Source of the DNA: Desulfuromonas sp. KJ2020
Lineage (GTDB): Bacteria; Desulfobacterota; Desulfuromonadia; Desulfuromonadales; SZUA-540
Assembly (NCBI RefSeq): GCF_024197615.1
Contig: NZ_JAKUKE010000001.1
Span: 834,424-898,423, forward strand
Direction of reading: 5' to 3'
DNA: 64,000 nt
The first letter of the stretch is position 1. Every line of letters begins with the position of its first letter. The notes beneath the pieces are model-generated. The model searched no databases. It was not told the DNA's origin and saw nothing but the letters and a program-made list of their open reading frames with translations. The position numbers were made by a program, and so were the translations under genes. Shown one piece after another: positions 31,792 to 40,255 of this stretch.

Positions 31792-33550
31792 CGTGCATCC
31801 TTCCCTCTTCTTCCTGGCCGCCGCGGTGCTACTCTGGGTGCTGCCACTGGCGGGACGTCGTCTGCTCATTCTGTTGGCACCGGCAGCAGCCTTCTTCGTG
31901 ATCACCCAGCTCGAGCCGGGCCTCGCCTACGGCTACCAGCTCTTCGGCTTCGACCTGAATCTGCTGCGGGTGGACAAGCTGAGCAAGGCCTTCGGTTATG
32001 TCTTTACCATCAACGCCTTTGCCTGTTTCCTTTTCGCCTTTCATCTCAAAACCCGCTATGAACATGCCGCGGCGCTGGCCTATATCGGGGCCAGCGTCGG
32101 GGCGGTATTTGCCGGAGACCTGATCTCTCTCTACCTCTTCTGGGAGGTCATGGCCGTCACCTCGACCTTTCTGGTGCTGGCCCGCCAGACGGAGCGCGCC
32201 TACGGCGCCGCTTTCCGGTACGTCATGGTTCACATCTTCGGGGGACTCTGCCTGCTGGCCGGCATCCTGCTGCAGGCCAATGCTACCGGCTCCGTCGCTT
32301 TCGACGGCTTCAGCCTGCAGGGCCTGCCCACCTATCTGATCCTCATCGGTTTCCTGGTCAACGCCGCCGCCCCGCCCCTGAGTTCCTGGCTGTCCGATGC
32401 CTATCCTGAGGCCACGGTGACCGGCGGCGTCATCATGACGGCCTACACGACCAAAACGGCGGTCTATACCCTTATTCGCGGTTTCGCCGGCTGGGAAATC
32501 CTCATGGTGGTCGGCTGCTTCATGGCCCTGTACGGGATCATCTACGCCATTCTTGAAAACGATATGCGCCGCATTCTGGCTTATTCCATTATCAACCAGG
32601 TCGGCTTCATGATCTGCGGTATCGGCATCGGCACCGCCATGGCCCTCAGCGGCGCCGTGGCCCATGCTTTCGGCCACATTATCTACAAGGCGCTGCTGTG
32701 GATGAGCGCCGGGGCTGTCCTGTACATGACCGGCAAGAGCCGTTGCACCGACCTGGGCGGCCTCTACAAGACCATGCCCCTGACCATGATATTCGGGACG
32801 ATCGGTGCCCTGGCCATCTCCAGCTTTCCTCTCTTCTCGGGCTATACGACCAAGCCGATGATTATCGAGGCCGGCGTGCACGAAGGATTCTTCTGGGTCT
32901 GGCTCATTCTGGAAATTGCCTCGGCCGGCGTCTTTCTCCATGCGGGCATCAAGTTTCCCTATTTCGTCTTTTTTGCCAAGGACAATGGACTGCGCCCCGG
33001 CGAGCCCCCCAAGCACATGCTGGCGGCCATGGCCTTTCTCTCCTTTATCTGCATCTTCCTGGGCGTCTATCCGCAGCCCCTTTACGATATTCTCCCCTTC
33101 CCGGTGGAATATCATGCCTACACGCTGGAGCACACCCTTAACCAGCTGCAGCTGCTCATGTTCTCGGCGCTGGCTTTTTTCCTGCTGCTGCCTCTGCTCA
33201 AGCGAACGAAGACGATCTCTCTCGATACGGATTGGTTCTACCGCAAGGGGGGGGAGTTCTTCTATGCGCTGGCCGCCCATGTCTTCAACGGCCTCAACGC
33301 CTGGGCGGACAGGATCTTTGTGCAGCGCCTGCCAGCGCGTCTGGCCAGCTTTTTTGCCGAACCGGGGGCGAATGTACAGAAATACGCCCTGCGATTGCTC
33401 ACCGAGGCAGCCGGCGATGACGGGGAGTATGCCGAAGGGGCCCGGCAGATCGACAAGCGCAGTCGCGCCGGTGCCTACCCCGTGGGATTATGGGTTCTGC
33501 TGGCCGTTGTCTTTCTGGCCATCATGTCTGTGCTCTTTTTCGCGGTGTAG
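31781..33550 (+). CDS. Third NuoL/MrpD-like proton-channel subunit with C-terminal extension
   Basis: A 589-residue Proton_antipo_M protein. The TM5 glutamate is in LYLFWEVMAVTSTFLVLAR; the channel segment is PLSSWLSDAYPEATVTGG, where the usual K/HGWLP is replaced by SSWLS. After residue about 470 it has an amphipathic stretch and a final transmembrane helix (GLWVLLAVVFLAIMSVLFFAV truncated here as LLAVVFLAIMSVLFF), recalling the lateral arm of NuoL and the MrpA/Mbh large subunits. It ends the core operon. Confidence 0.88.
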   Translation: MTASVHPSLFFLAAAVLLWVLPLAGRRLLILLAPAAAFFVITQLEPGLAYGYQLFGFDLNLLRVDKLSKAFGYVFTINAFACFLFAFHLKTRYEHAAALAYIGASVGAVFAGDLISLYLFWEVMAVTSTFLVLARQTERAYGAAFRYVMVHIFGGLCLLAGILLQANATGSVAFDGFSLQGLPTYLILIGFLVNAAAPPLSSWLSDAYPEATVTGGVIMTAYTTKTAVYTLIRGFAGWEILMVVGCFMALYGIIYAILENDMRRILAYSIINQVGFMICGIGIGTAMALSGAVAHAFGHIIYKALLWMSAGAVLYMTGKSRCTDLGGLYKTMPLTMIFGTIGALAISSFPLFSGYTTKPMIIEAGVHEGFFWVWLILEIASAGVFLHAGIKFPYFVFFAKDNGLRPGEPPKHMLAAMAFLSFICIFLGVYPQPLYDILPFPVEYHAYTLEHTLNQLQLLMFSALAFFLLLPLLKRTKTISLDTDWFYRKGGEFFYALAAHVFNGLNAWADRIFVQRLPARLASFFAEPGANVQKYALRLLTEAAGDDGEYAEGARQIDKRSRAGAYPVGLWVLLAVVFLAIMSVLFFAV

Positions 33551-33596
33551 CTGAGGAACGGACCGGTCAGGCAGGCCGGCCCATCAGGGAGGTAAC

Positions 33597-34073
33597 ATGG
33601 TGAATCGATTCTTGCTGGCTCTTGATCCCTCACCCCATTCTCGTCAGGCCGCTGAATACCTCGCCGCCATTGCCGGTCAACTCAAGGGCAGCCAGGTTGT
33701 GCTGTTGAGTGTTCTGCCCACTTGGCCATCCGGCGTGAACAGTCCGGTCACCGATGAGCCCGTTATACTGACCGGGGAAGTTCATGGCGGGGAGGACGCC
33801 GGGGAACAGCTCGGCCAGGCCCAGGCCTTCCTGGCGGAGATCGTCGCGCTGTTTAAGCGTCGCGGCCTCGAGGCGGACCGGATTCAGCGTCTCATCGTTC
33901 CCCAGGACAAGGGCGTCGCCGAAGACATCGTCGCCGCGGCCGAGAAGCACGAATGCGACACGGTGGTGGTGGGGCGGCGGGATCTTTCGGCTGTGCAGTC
34001 CATCTTTCTCGGTAGTGTCTCGTCCGAACTCGTTAAAAACCTGGAGGGACGCACGGTCTGGGTGGTTGAATAG
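33597..34073 (+). CDS. Universal stress protein (UspA family)
   Basis: A 158-residue single Usp domain: strand FLLALDPSPHSRQAAEYLA at the start and, at the end, VVVGRRDLSAVQSIFLGSVS. The ATP-binding pattern G-2x-G-9x-GS has aspartate in place of the second glycine. It is 46 bp after the last antiporter gene with a GGGAGG site, so it is likely co-expressed and may tune the antiporter under stress; this link is inference. Confidence 0.88.
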   Translation: MVNRFLLALDPSPHSRQAAEYLAAIAGQLKGSQVVLLSVLPTWPSGVNSPVTDEPVILTGEVHGGEDAGEQLGQAQAFLAEIVALFKRRGLEADRIQRLIVPQDKGVAEDIVAAAEKHECDTVVVGRRDLSAVQSIFLGSVSSELVKNLEGRTVWVVE

Positions 34074-34103
34074 CAACTCGCCAAGCGTCCTCTCCGCACA
34101 GTT

Positions 34104-35234
34104 ATGAAAGCCCTCTATCTCCACATCCCCTTCTGTCTGCGCAAGTGCCCTTACTGCGATTTTTTTTCGGTTACCCGAACATCCCCTCTCTTTCAGGAAT
34201 TCCCCCGACTCCTGATTGCCCATCTGCGTCTGCAGGCTGAACGGGCGACGGCCGGTCCTTTTTCCACCGTCTTTTTCGGCGGCGGCACGCCCTCGCTGCT
34301 AAGCCCGTCATCCGTGGAGGCGATCCTGGCTGAGGTGGATCATCTGTTCGGGCTGGAGGGTGAGGCGGAGGTGACCCTCGAGGCCAACCCTGGCACCCTG
34401 AGTTTGGAAATCCTTTCCGGTTTCAGGGCGGCCGGAATCAATCGGCTCTCCCTGGGGCTGCAATCCCTCCAGGATGACAAACTCAAGACCCTGGGGCGTC
34501 TGCATACGGCGGCGGAAGGCCGGCAGGCCGTAGGGTGGGCCAGACGGGCGGGGTTTGACAACCTGTCCTGCGACCTCATGTTTGGCCTGCCAGCGCAGTC
34601 GCTGCCCCAGCTGATGGCTGATGTGGAAGCCGTCCTCTCCCTGCAGCCCGAACATCTCTCCTGTTATGGCCTGACCGTGGAAGAGGGCACTCCTTTTGAA
34701 GAACTGCAGCGCCAGGCGTTGCTGCACCCGGCCGCCGAAGACCTCGCCACCGAAATGTATGTGGCGCTGCATGAGCGCCTGGGCGACGCCGGCTACGGCC
34801 ACTACGAGATTTCCAACTACGCCCGGCCGGGGCGCGCCTGCCGGCACAACCAGGTTTACTGGCGGCGCCAGGGTTATCTCGGTCTGGGGCCTGGCGCCGC
34901 CAGTTTCAGCGATCAGGGCTGGGGGGCGCGGTGGGAGATCCCCCCGGATATCGACCGATATGCCCGGGCCCTTAGGGAGGGGCGGGATCCGCGGACCCAC
35001 CTCGAGACCTTTGACCGGCGCGGGGCCATGGCCGAAACCCTTTACCTCGGCCTGCGCGAGGCGGCGGGAGTCGACGAGGCGCGTTTCAGGGCGCGCTTTG
35101 GTCAGGGCGTAGCCGAGGCCTATCCCGCCGCGGTACACAAGGCGGCACCCCATCTGGTTTACGAAAACGGGCGTTGGTATTTCGCCCTGTCAGGCTGGCT
35201 TCTCTACGATCATCTCATTCAAAATTTCCTGTAA
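34104..35234 (+). CDS. hemW: HemW-type radical SAM protein (coproporphyrinogen dehydrogenase-like)
   Basis: A 376-residue radical SAM protein with the cluster motif CLRKCPYC (C11, C15, C18), GGGTPSLL and the HemW C-terminal domain. HemW is thought to be a heme chaperone rather than a true HemN; HemN's extra N-terminal region is absent. A heme-inserting role fits a cytochrome-rich organism. It begins 30 bp after the Usp stop, and the heat-shock promoter follows its stop. Confidence 0.9.
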   Translation: MKALYLHIPFCLRKCPYCDFFSVTRTSPLFQEFPRLLIAHLRLQAERATAGPFSTVFFGGGTPSLLSPSSVEAILAEVDHLFGLEGEAEVTLEANPGTLSLEILSGFRAAGINRLSLGLQSLQDDKLKTLGRLHTAAEGRQAVGWARRAGFDNLSCDLMFGLPAQSLPQLMADVEAVLSLQPEHLSCYGLTVEEGTPFEELQRQALLHPAAEDLATEMYVALHERLGDAGYGHYEISNYARPGRACRHNQVYWRRQGYLGLGPGAASFSDQGWGARWEIPPDIDRYARALREGRDPRTHLETFDRRGAMAETLYLGLREAAGVDEARFRARFGQGVAEAYPAAVHKAAPHLVYENGRWYFALSGWLLYDHLIQNFL

Positions 35235-35264
35235 AAAGACGCGATTTTCTCCCGGGTTTTGCCC

Positions 35265-35293
35265 TTGACAAAGCCAGGGGCCGTTGTTATGTT
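35265..35293 (+). promoter_or_regulatory. Sigma-70 promoter of the heat-shock operon
   Basis: TTGACA at 35265-35270, a 17-base spacer and TATGTT at 35288-35293. It lies directly upstream of the CIRCE operator, so transcription would begin inside or next to the operator. Confidence 0.85.
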
Positions 35294-35301
35294 GTTCTCC
35301 G

Positions 35302-35328
35302 TTAGCACTCATAGGGTTCGAGTGCTAA
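35302..35328. promoter_or_regulatory. CIRCE operator (HrcA binding site)
   Basis: TTAGCACTC, nine bases, GAGTGCTAA: a perfect match to the CIRCE consensus. HrcA, encoded just downstream, binds it and represses the operon until heat or unfolded proteins occupy the chaperone. Confidence 0.97.
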
Positions 35329-35383
35329 CAGGAAATGGCAGGGCCGGGTCAGCCGGCTCCTGTTTTTTGTGGGACGGTGCGAT

Positions 35384-36424
35384 ATGGCAGAAGACCTGAA
35401 CGAACGTGGTCGCCTGATACTGGAAGCCATCATCGAGGATTATATCGAGTCGGCTGAGCCGGTCGGTTCGCGTAGTGTGACCCGCCGCCATCAGATGGGG
35501 CTGTCGCCGGCGACGGTGCGCAACGTCATGGCCGACCTCGAAGATATGGGTTATCTCGTTTCGCCCCATACGTCAGCCGGACGGATTCCGACCGAAAAGG
35601 GCTATCGCTTTTACATCGATTCCCTTCTGCAGGTTCGGCAACTCAGCCTGCGGGAACGCCAGGATCTGGAGCGCCGCTACCATTTCAGGGGGCTGCGGGT
35701 TGAAGAGCTTTTGCAGGAGGCGGGCAAGGCGCTGTCGGCCATCTCCAACTACACGGGGATCGTCATGGCTCCCCGTCTGGGCTCCACCGTTTTTCGCCAT
35801 ATCGAATTCCTGCGGCTGTCGCAGGGCAAGATTCTGGTGGTCTTTGTCTCCCAGAGCGGTCTGGTGCAGAACAAAATCATCGAGGTGGAGGAGCCCATCC
35901 GCCAGGATGAACTGGAAAAGATCACCAACATGCTTAACCATACCCTGACCGGGAAGACCATCCAGGAGATCAAGGAAAAGATCCTGGATGAAATGTCCCG
36001 GGAGAAGGCCCTTTACAACCAGCTCCTGCAAAGAGCGCTGCTGCTTTCGGGCGAGGCTCTCAAGGACGAACTCGGCGGCCAGGTCTTTATCGAAGGGGCG
36101 TCCAACATCATGGAGCAGCCCGAATTCTCGGATCTGGAGCGGATGAAACGTTTGTTCCGGACCTTTGAGCAGAAGAGTATGCTGGTCGACCTGCTCGATA
36201 AGAGTCAGAAGGCGCAGGGTGTGCAGATTTTTATCGGAAGCGCGACGGAATACAGTGAGATCGAAGGGTGCAGCCTGGTGACTTCCTCGTATTCCGATCG
36301 CCAGGGAACCATCGGAACCCTTGGGGTTATCGGCCCGAGCCGCATGCCCTATTCCATGGTCATCCCCATAGTCGACTATACCGCCAAACTGGTAAGCCAG
36401 ATTCTGGCTATCGAATCGGAGTAG
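35384..36424 (+). CDS. hrcA: Heat-inducible transcription repressor HrcA
   Basis: A 346-residue repressor with an N-terminal winged helix (GSRSVTRRHQMGLSPATVRN, 28-47; MADLEDMGYL) and the HrcA C-terminal domain ending IGPSRMPYSMVIPIVDYTA. It represses the operon through the CIRCE site 56 bp upstream. I choose ATG 35384 (MAEDLNERGR); a GTG five codons earlier is possible. First gene of hrcA-grpE-dnaK-dnaJ. Confidence 0.96.
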   Translation: MAEDLNERGRLILEAIIEDYIESAEPVGSRSVTRRHQMGLSPATVRNVMADLEDMGYLVSPHTSAGRIPTEKGYRFYIDSLLQVRQLSLRERQDLERRYHFRGLRVEELLQEAGKALSAISNYTGIVMAPRLGSTVFRHIEFLRLSQGKILVVFVSQSGLVQNKIIEVEEPIRQDELEKITNMLNHTLTGKTIQEIKEKILDEMSREKALYNQLLQRALLLSGEALKDELGGQVFIEGASNIMEQPEFSDLERMKRLFRTFEQKSMLVDLLDKSQKAQGVQIFIGSATEYSEIEGCSLVTSSYSDRQGTIGTLGVIGPSRMPYSMVIPIVDYTAKLVSQILAIESE

Positions 36425-36436
36425 GAGAGCAAGACA

Positions 36437-37033
36437 GTGTCAGAGACCAAAAAGGAAAATCAGGAGATGCCCGCTGTGGGTGAAAAAGAAGAGATGCCGG
36501 CCGCTGAGGAGATTCCCGTCGGGGAACCCGGTGCCGAGTCGACTTCGGAAGCGGCCCTGGCTGCCGCCAAGGAAGAGGCTGCCCGCCATTATGATCAATA
36601 CGTGCGGGCCTGCGCCGACCTGGAAAACTATCGCAAGAGAGCGCAGCGGGAAAAAGAGGATCTGGCCCGCTTTGCCAATGAAAATCTCATTCGCGAAGTT
36701 CTGCCGGTCCTGGACAATTTGGAGCGCGCCGTCGAGCATGCCTCGACGGAAGAAGCGACCGCCAAGGGTCTGCTTGAAGGGGTGCGCATGACCATGGACC
36801 AGTTCCGGAAGGCCTTGGCTAAATTCGGCGTCGTTCCCATCGAAGCGCTGGGCAAGCCCTTTGATTCTGCTGTTCATGAGGCCATGGGGCAGATCGAAAG
36901 TGCCGACCAGCCCCCCAATACGGTAGCGCAGGAGCTGCAAAAGGGCTATCTGCTGAACGACCGGTTGTTACGTCCGGCTCTCGTCATGGTGACGCGCGCG
37001 GCGGCAAAGACATCCGAGACAGAGAATCCCTGA
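36437..37033 (+). CDS. grpE: Nucleotide exchange factor GrpE
   Basis: A 198-residue GrpE with an acidic, disordered N-terminus (about 1-45), a long coiled coil (AKEEAARHYDQYVRACADLE), and the C-terminal beta domain ending LRPALVMVTRA. It drives ADP release from DnaK. The start is GTG 36437 after TAGGAGAG, 12 bp past hrcA. Confidence 0.95.
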   Translation: MSETKKENQEMPAVGEKEEMPAAEEIPVGEPGAESTSEAALAAAKEEAARHYDQYVRACADLENYRKRAQREKEDLARFANENLIREVLPVLDNLERAVEHASTEEATAKGLLEGVRMTMDQFRKALAKFGVVPIEALGKPFDSAVHEAMGQIESADQPPNTVAQELQKGYLLNDRLLRPALVMVTRAAAKTSETENP

Positions 37034-37085
37034 AAAATTCGACCAAGAGAACAAACAGCTTAACGTCTAAAGGAGGATATATATT

Positions 37086-38999
37086 ATGGCTAAAGTAATC
37101 GGTATCGATCTGGGAACGACCAATTCCTGCGTGGCGATCATGGAAGGTGGCGAGCCCATTGTCATAGCGAATTCGGAAGGATCCCGCACAACCCCGTCCA
37201 TGGTGGCTTTCACCGAAAGCGGCGAGCGGGTGGTTGGCCAGCAGGCCAAGCGCCAGGCGGTGACCAATCCGGAAAACACCCTGTTTGCCATCAAGCGGCT
37301 CATCGGGCGCAAGTTCGACACGGAAGCGGTGGCCAAGGATATCAAGATCAGCCCGTTCAAGATCACCAAGGCGGAAAACGGCGATGCCTGGGTGGAAGCC
37401 CGCGGCAAACAGTACAGCCCGCCGGAAATCTCCGCCATGGTTCTGCAGAAGATGAAGCAGACGGCGGAGGATTATCTGGGCGAAACGGTCACCGAGGCCG
37501 TCATCACCGTGCCCGCTTATTTTGACGATTCCCAGCGACAGGCCACCAAGGATGCCGGCAAGATCGCCGGTCTGAACGTGCTGCGCATCATCAACGAGCC
37601 GACGGCGGCGGCCCTGGCCTACGGCCTGGACAAGAAAAAAGAAGAGAAAATCGCCGTTTTCGACCTGGGTGGCGGCACCTTTGACATCTCCATCCTGGAG
37701 CTCGGCGACGGCGTCTTCGAGGTCAAGTCGACCAATGGCGACACTTTTCTCGGCGGTGAGGATTTCGACCAGCGCATCATCGACTACATCGCCGATGAGT
37801 TCAAAAAAGATCAGGGCATCGATCTGCGCGGAGACAAGATGGCTCTGCAGCGTCTGAAGGAAGCGGCAGAAAAAGCCAAGATCGAGCTGTCGTCCTCCAT
37901 GGAGACCGATATTAATCTGCCCTTTATCACTGCGGACCAGAGTGGCCCCAAGCATCTTAACCTCAAGCTGACCCGGGCCAAGCTCGAGAGCATCTGTGCC
38001 GATCTGCTCGATAAACTGGTCAACCCCTGCAAGATCGCCCTTAAGGATGCCGGCCTGTCGGCTTCGGAGATCGACGAAGTCATCCTGGTCGGTGGCATGA
38101 CCCGCATGCCGGCCGTGCAGAAGAAAGTACAGGACATCTTCGGCAAGACGCCCAGCAAAGGGGTGAATCCGGACGAGGTCGTGGCGATCGGGGCAGCTAT
38201 TCAAGGCGGTGTCCTCAAAGGCGACGTCAAGGATGTGTTGCTGCTCGACGTTACCCCGCTCTCCCTGGGTATTGAAACCCTGGGTGGGGTCATGACCAAG
38301 CTGATCGAGAAGAACACCACCATCCCCTGCAAGAAGAGCCAGATCTTCTCCACGGCTGCCGACAATCAGCCCGCTGTCTCGGTGCATGTCCTGCAGGGTG
38401 AGCGCGAGATGGCCTCCGACAACAAGACCATCGGCCGTTTCGAGCTCGTCGGCATCCCGGCGGCTCCCCGTGGCGTTCCCCAGATCGAGGTGACCTTCGA
38501 TCTGGATGCCAACGGCATTCTGCACGTATCGGCCAAGGATCTCGGCACCGGCAAGGAACAGTCCATCCGCATCACCGCCTCTTCCGGTCTGTCCGAGGAA
38601 GAAATCGAGAAGATGGTCAAGGATGCCGAGAGCCACGCTTCCGAGGACAAGAAGAAACGTGAGCTGATCGAGGCCCGCAATCAGGCGGACAGTCTGGTCT
38701 ACACCACCGAGAAGTCCCTCAAGGAGCACGGCGACCAGGTGGACGCCGACACCCGCAAGAAGATCGAGGAAGGCCTCGAAGCGTTGAAAAAAGCCATGGA
38801 GGGCAGTGACGCCGACGAGATCAAGAAGAAGTCGGAAGAACTGGCTCAGGCCAGCCACAAGCTCGCCGAGGCCATGTATGCCAAGGCCCAGGCGGCGGAA
38901 GGGGCTGCTCCGGAAGAGGACGCCACCGGCCACAAGGACTCAGGTCCTGATGACGTGGTCGACGCCGAGTTCGAAGAAGTCGACGACTCCAAGAAATAA
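37086..38999 (+). CDS. dnaK: Chaperone DnaK (Hsp70)
   Basis: A 637-residue Hsp70. The ATPase domain has [10 protein letters not shown] (6-15), [10 protein letters not shown] and the [11 protein letters not shown] motif; the peptide-binding domain and helical lid follow, ending with the acidic tail [33 protein letters not shown] gives a strong ribosome site. Third gene of the HrcA regulon. A long antisense frame covers it but is an artefact of codon bias. Confidence 0.98.
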   Translation: MAKVIGIDLGTTNSCVAIMEGGEPIVIANSEGSRTTPSMVAFTESGERVVGQQAKRQAVTNPENTLFAIKRLIGRKFDTEAVAKDIKISPFKITKAENGDAWVEARGKQYSPPEISAMVLQKMKQTAEDYLGETVTEAVITVPAYFDDSQRQATKDAGKIAGLNVLRIINEPTAAALAYGLDKKKEEKIAVFDLGGGTFDISILELGDGVFEVKSTNGDTFLGGEDFDQRIIDYIADEFKKDQGIDLRGDKMALQRLKEAAEKAKIELSSSMETDINLPFITADQSGPKHLNLKLTRAKLESICADLLDKLVNPCKIALKDAGLSASEIDEVILVGGMTRMPAVQKKVQDIFGKTPSKGVNPDEVVAIGAAIQGGVLKGDVKDVLLLDVTPLSLGIETLGGVMTKLIEKNTTIPCKKSQIFSTAADNQPAVSVHVLQGEREMASDNKTIGRFELVGIPAAPRGVPQIEVTFDLDANGILHVSAKDLGTGKEQSIRITASSGLSEEEIEKMVKDAESHASEDKKKRELIEARNQADSLVYTTEKSLKEHGDQVDADTRKKIEEGLEALKKAMEGSDADEIKKKSEELAQASHKLAEAMYAKAQAAEGAAPEEDATGHKDSGPDDVVDAEFEEVDDSKK

Positions 39000-39026
39000 C
39001 AGCATTCCACAGTTTATCTGCAGCCC

Positions 39027-39056
39027 GGTAGGGGCACGGCGCGCCGTGCCCCTACC
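39027..39056. repeat. Perfect 30-bp palindrome between dnaK and dnaJ
   Basis: Positions 39027-39056 are exactly self-complementary, with half-site GGTAGGGGCACGGCG and centre GGCGCGCC. It forms a 30-bp palindrome without T-run inside the heat-shock operon. This GGGGCACGG/CCGTGCCCC design resembles the dispersed REP-type palindromes of many environmental bacteria. It may attenuate transcription into dnaJ or stabilise the dnaK message. Confidence 0.85.
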
Positions 39057-39088
39057 ACCATTTTGACCCCAGGAAAAAGGATCGACCC

Positions 39089-40204
39089 TTGGCCAACGGC
39101 AAACGTGATTATTACGAAGTACTGGAAGTCAACCGCAATGCCAGCGAAACGGAGATAAAAAAAGCTTATCGCCGCCTGGCCATCAAGTTTCATCCGGACA
39201 AAAACCCCGGTGACAAGGAAGCCGAAGACCGTTTCAAGGAACTCTCCGAGTCCTACGCGGTGCTTTCCGATCCCCAGAAACGCGCCACCTATGACCAGTA
39301 CGGCCACGCCGGTCTCGGCGGCGGCGGTTTTTCCTCTGAAGGGTTCGGTTTCGGGGGGAGTCCCTTTGAAGATATTTTTGGCGACATTTTCGGCGATATC
39401 TTCGGTGGCGGCACACGACGCGGCCGGGGCAGACGGGGCGACGATCTGCGCTATAACCTGACCATCTCCTTCGAGGAAGCTGCTTTCGGGGTCGAAACCA
39501 AGATTCAGATCCCCAAGTATCAGAGCTGCGAGGCCTGCGACGGCTCCGGAGCCAAGAAAGGGACCAGCGCCAAAACCTGTCCCACCTGCCGTGGGGCCGG
39601 ACAGGTACGATACCAGCAGGGTTTTTTCTCCCTGACGCGACCTTGTCCGGACTGTGCCGGTGAGGGAAAGATCATCGACAACCCCTGCCCGGAGTGCAAA
39701 GGGAGCGGACGCATCAAGGGGAAGAAAACGGTTTCCCTGAAAATTCCGGCCGGGGTGGAAACGGGCAACCGTCTCAAACTCAACGGCGAAGGGGAAGCCG
39801 GTTCCCAGGGCGGTCCCCCTGGCGATCTTTTCGTGGTGATCACCGTGAAGGACCATCCTCTCTTCCAGCGCGAGGGGCAGGATATCCTTTGTGAAACACC
39901 CATCTCCTTCGTGCAGGCCGCCTTGGGCTGTGAGTTTGAGGTGCCGACCCTGGAAAAGAAGGTCAAGATCAAGGTTCCCCCCGGTACGCAATCGGGAAAG
40001 GTTCTCCGGCTGCAGGGCCTGGGCTTCCCATCCCTGCAAGGGTATTCCAGAGGCGATCAGCTGGTGGTGCTGCGGGTGGAGACGCCCACCAAGCTGACGG
40101 CGCGGCAGCGGGAGCTGCTCGAAGAATTCGCCCGGGAAGAGGGTGAGGAATGCCATCCCATGGGAAAGAGTTTCTTCACCAAGGTCAAGGAACTGTTCGG
40201 CTAG
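39089..40204 (+). CDS. dnaJ: Chaperone DnaJ (Hsp40)
   Basis: A 371-residue type I DnaJ: J domain with HPD (about 32-34), Gly/Phe-rich region (about 75-105), four zinc-binding repeats [24 protein letters not shown] and CPECKGSG, and the C-terminal substrate domain. The start is TTG 39089 with AGGAAAAAGGA upstream. It stimulates DnaK's ATPase and delivers substrates. Confidence 0.96.
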   Translation: MANGKRDYYEVLEVNRNASETEIKKAYRRLAIKFHPDKNPGDKEAEDRFKELSESYAVLSDPQKRATYDQYGHAGLGGGGFSSEGFGFGGSPFEDIFGDIFGDIFGGGTRRGRGRRGDDLRYNLTISFEEAAFGVETKIQIPKYQSCEACDGSGAKKGTSAKTCPTCRGAGQVRYQQGFFSLTRPCPDCAGEGKIIDNPCPECKGSGRIKGKKTVSLKIPAGVETGNRLKLNGEGEAGSQGGPPGDLFVVITVKDHPLFQREGQDILCETPISFVQAALGCEFEVPTLEKKVKIKVPPGTQSGKVLRLQGLGFPSLQGYSRGDQLVVLRVETPTKLTARQRELLEEFAREEGEECHPMGKSFFTKVKELFG

Positions 40205-40255
40205 TCAGAACGACCATGAAAAGAGCTTGACGTGGCCGTTTTGGAAGGGGGAGCG

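Noticed and set aside
26007-33550. Membrane-bound hydrogenase or formate-hydrogenlyase-type complex
   Set aside because: The gene order matches Mbh, but no hydrogenase, ferredoxin or FeS subunits are present, so an antiporter is the better call.
36984-38933. 649-codon antisense ORF over dnaK
   Set aside because: It follows from the codon bias of dnaK on the opposite strand and has no promoter or ribosome site.
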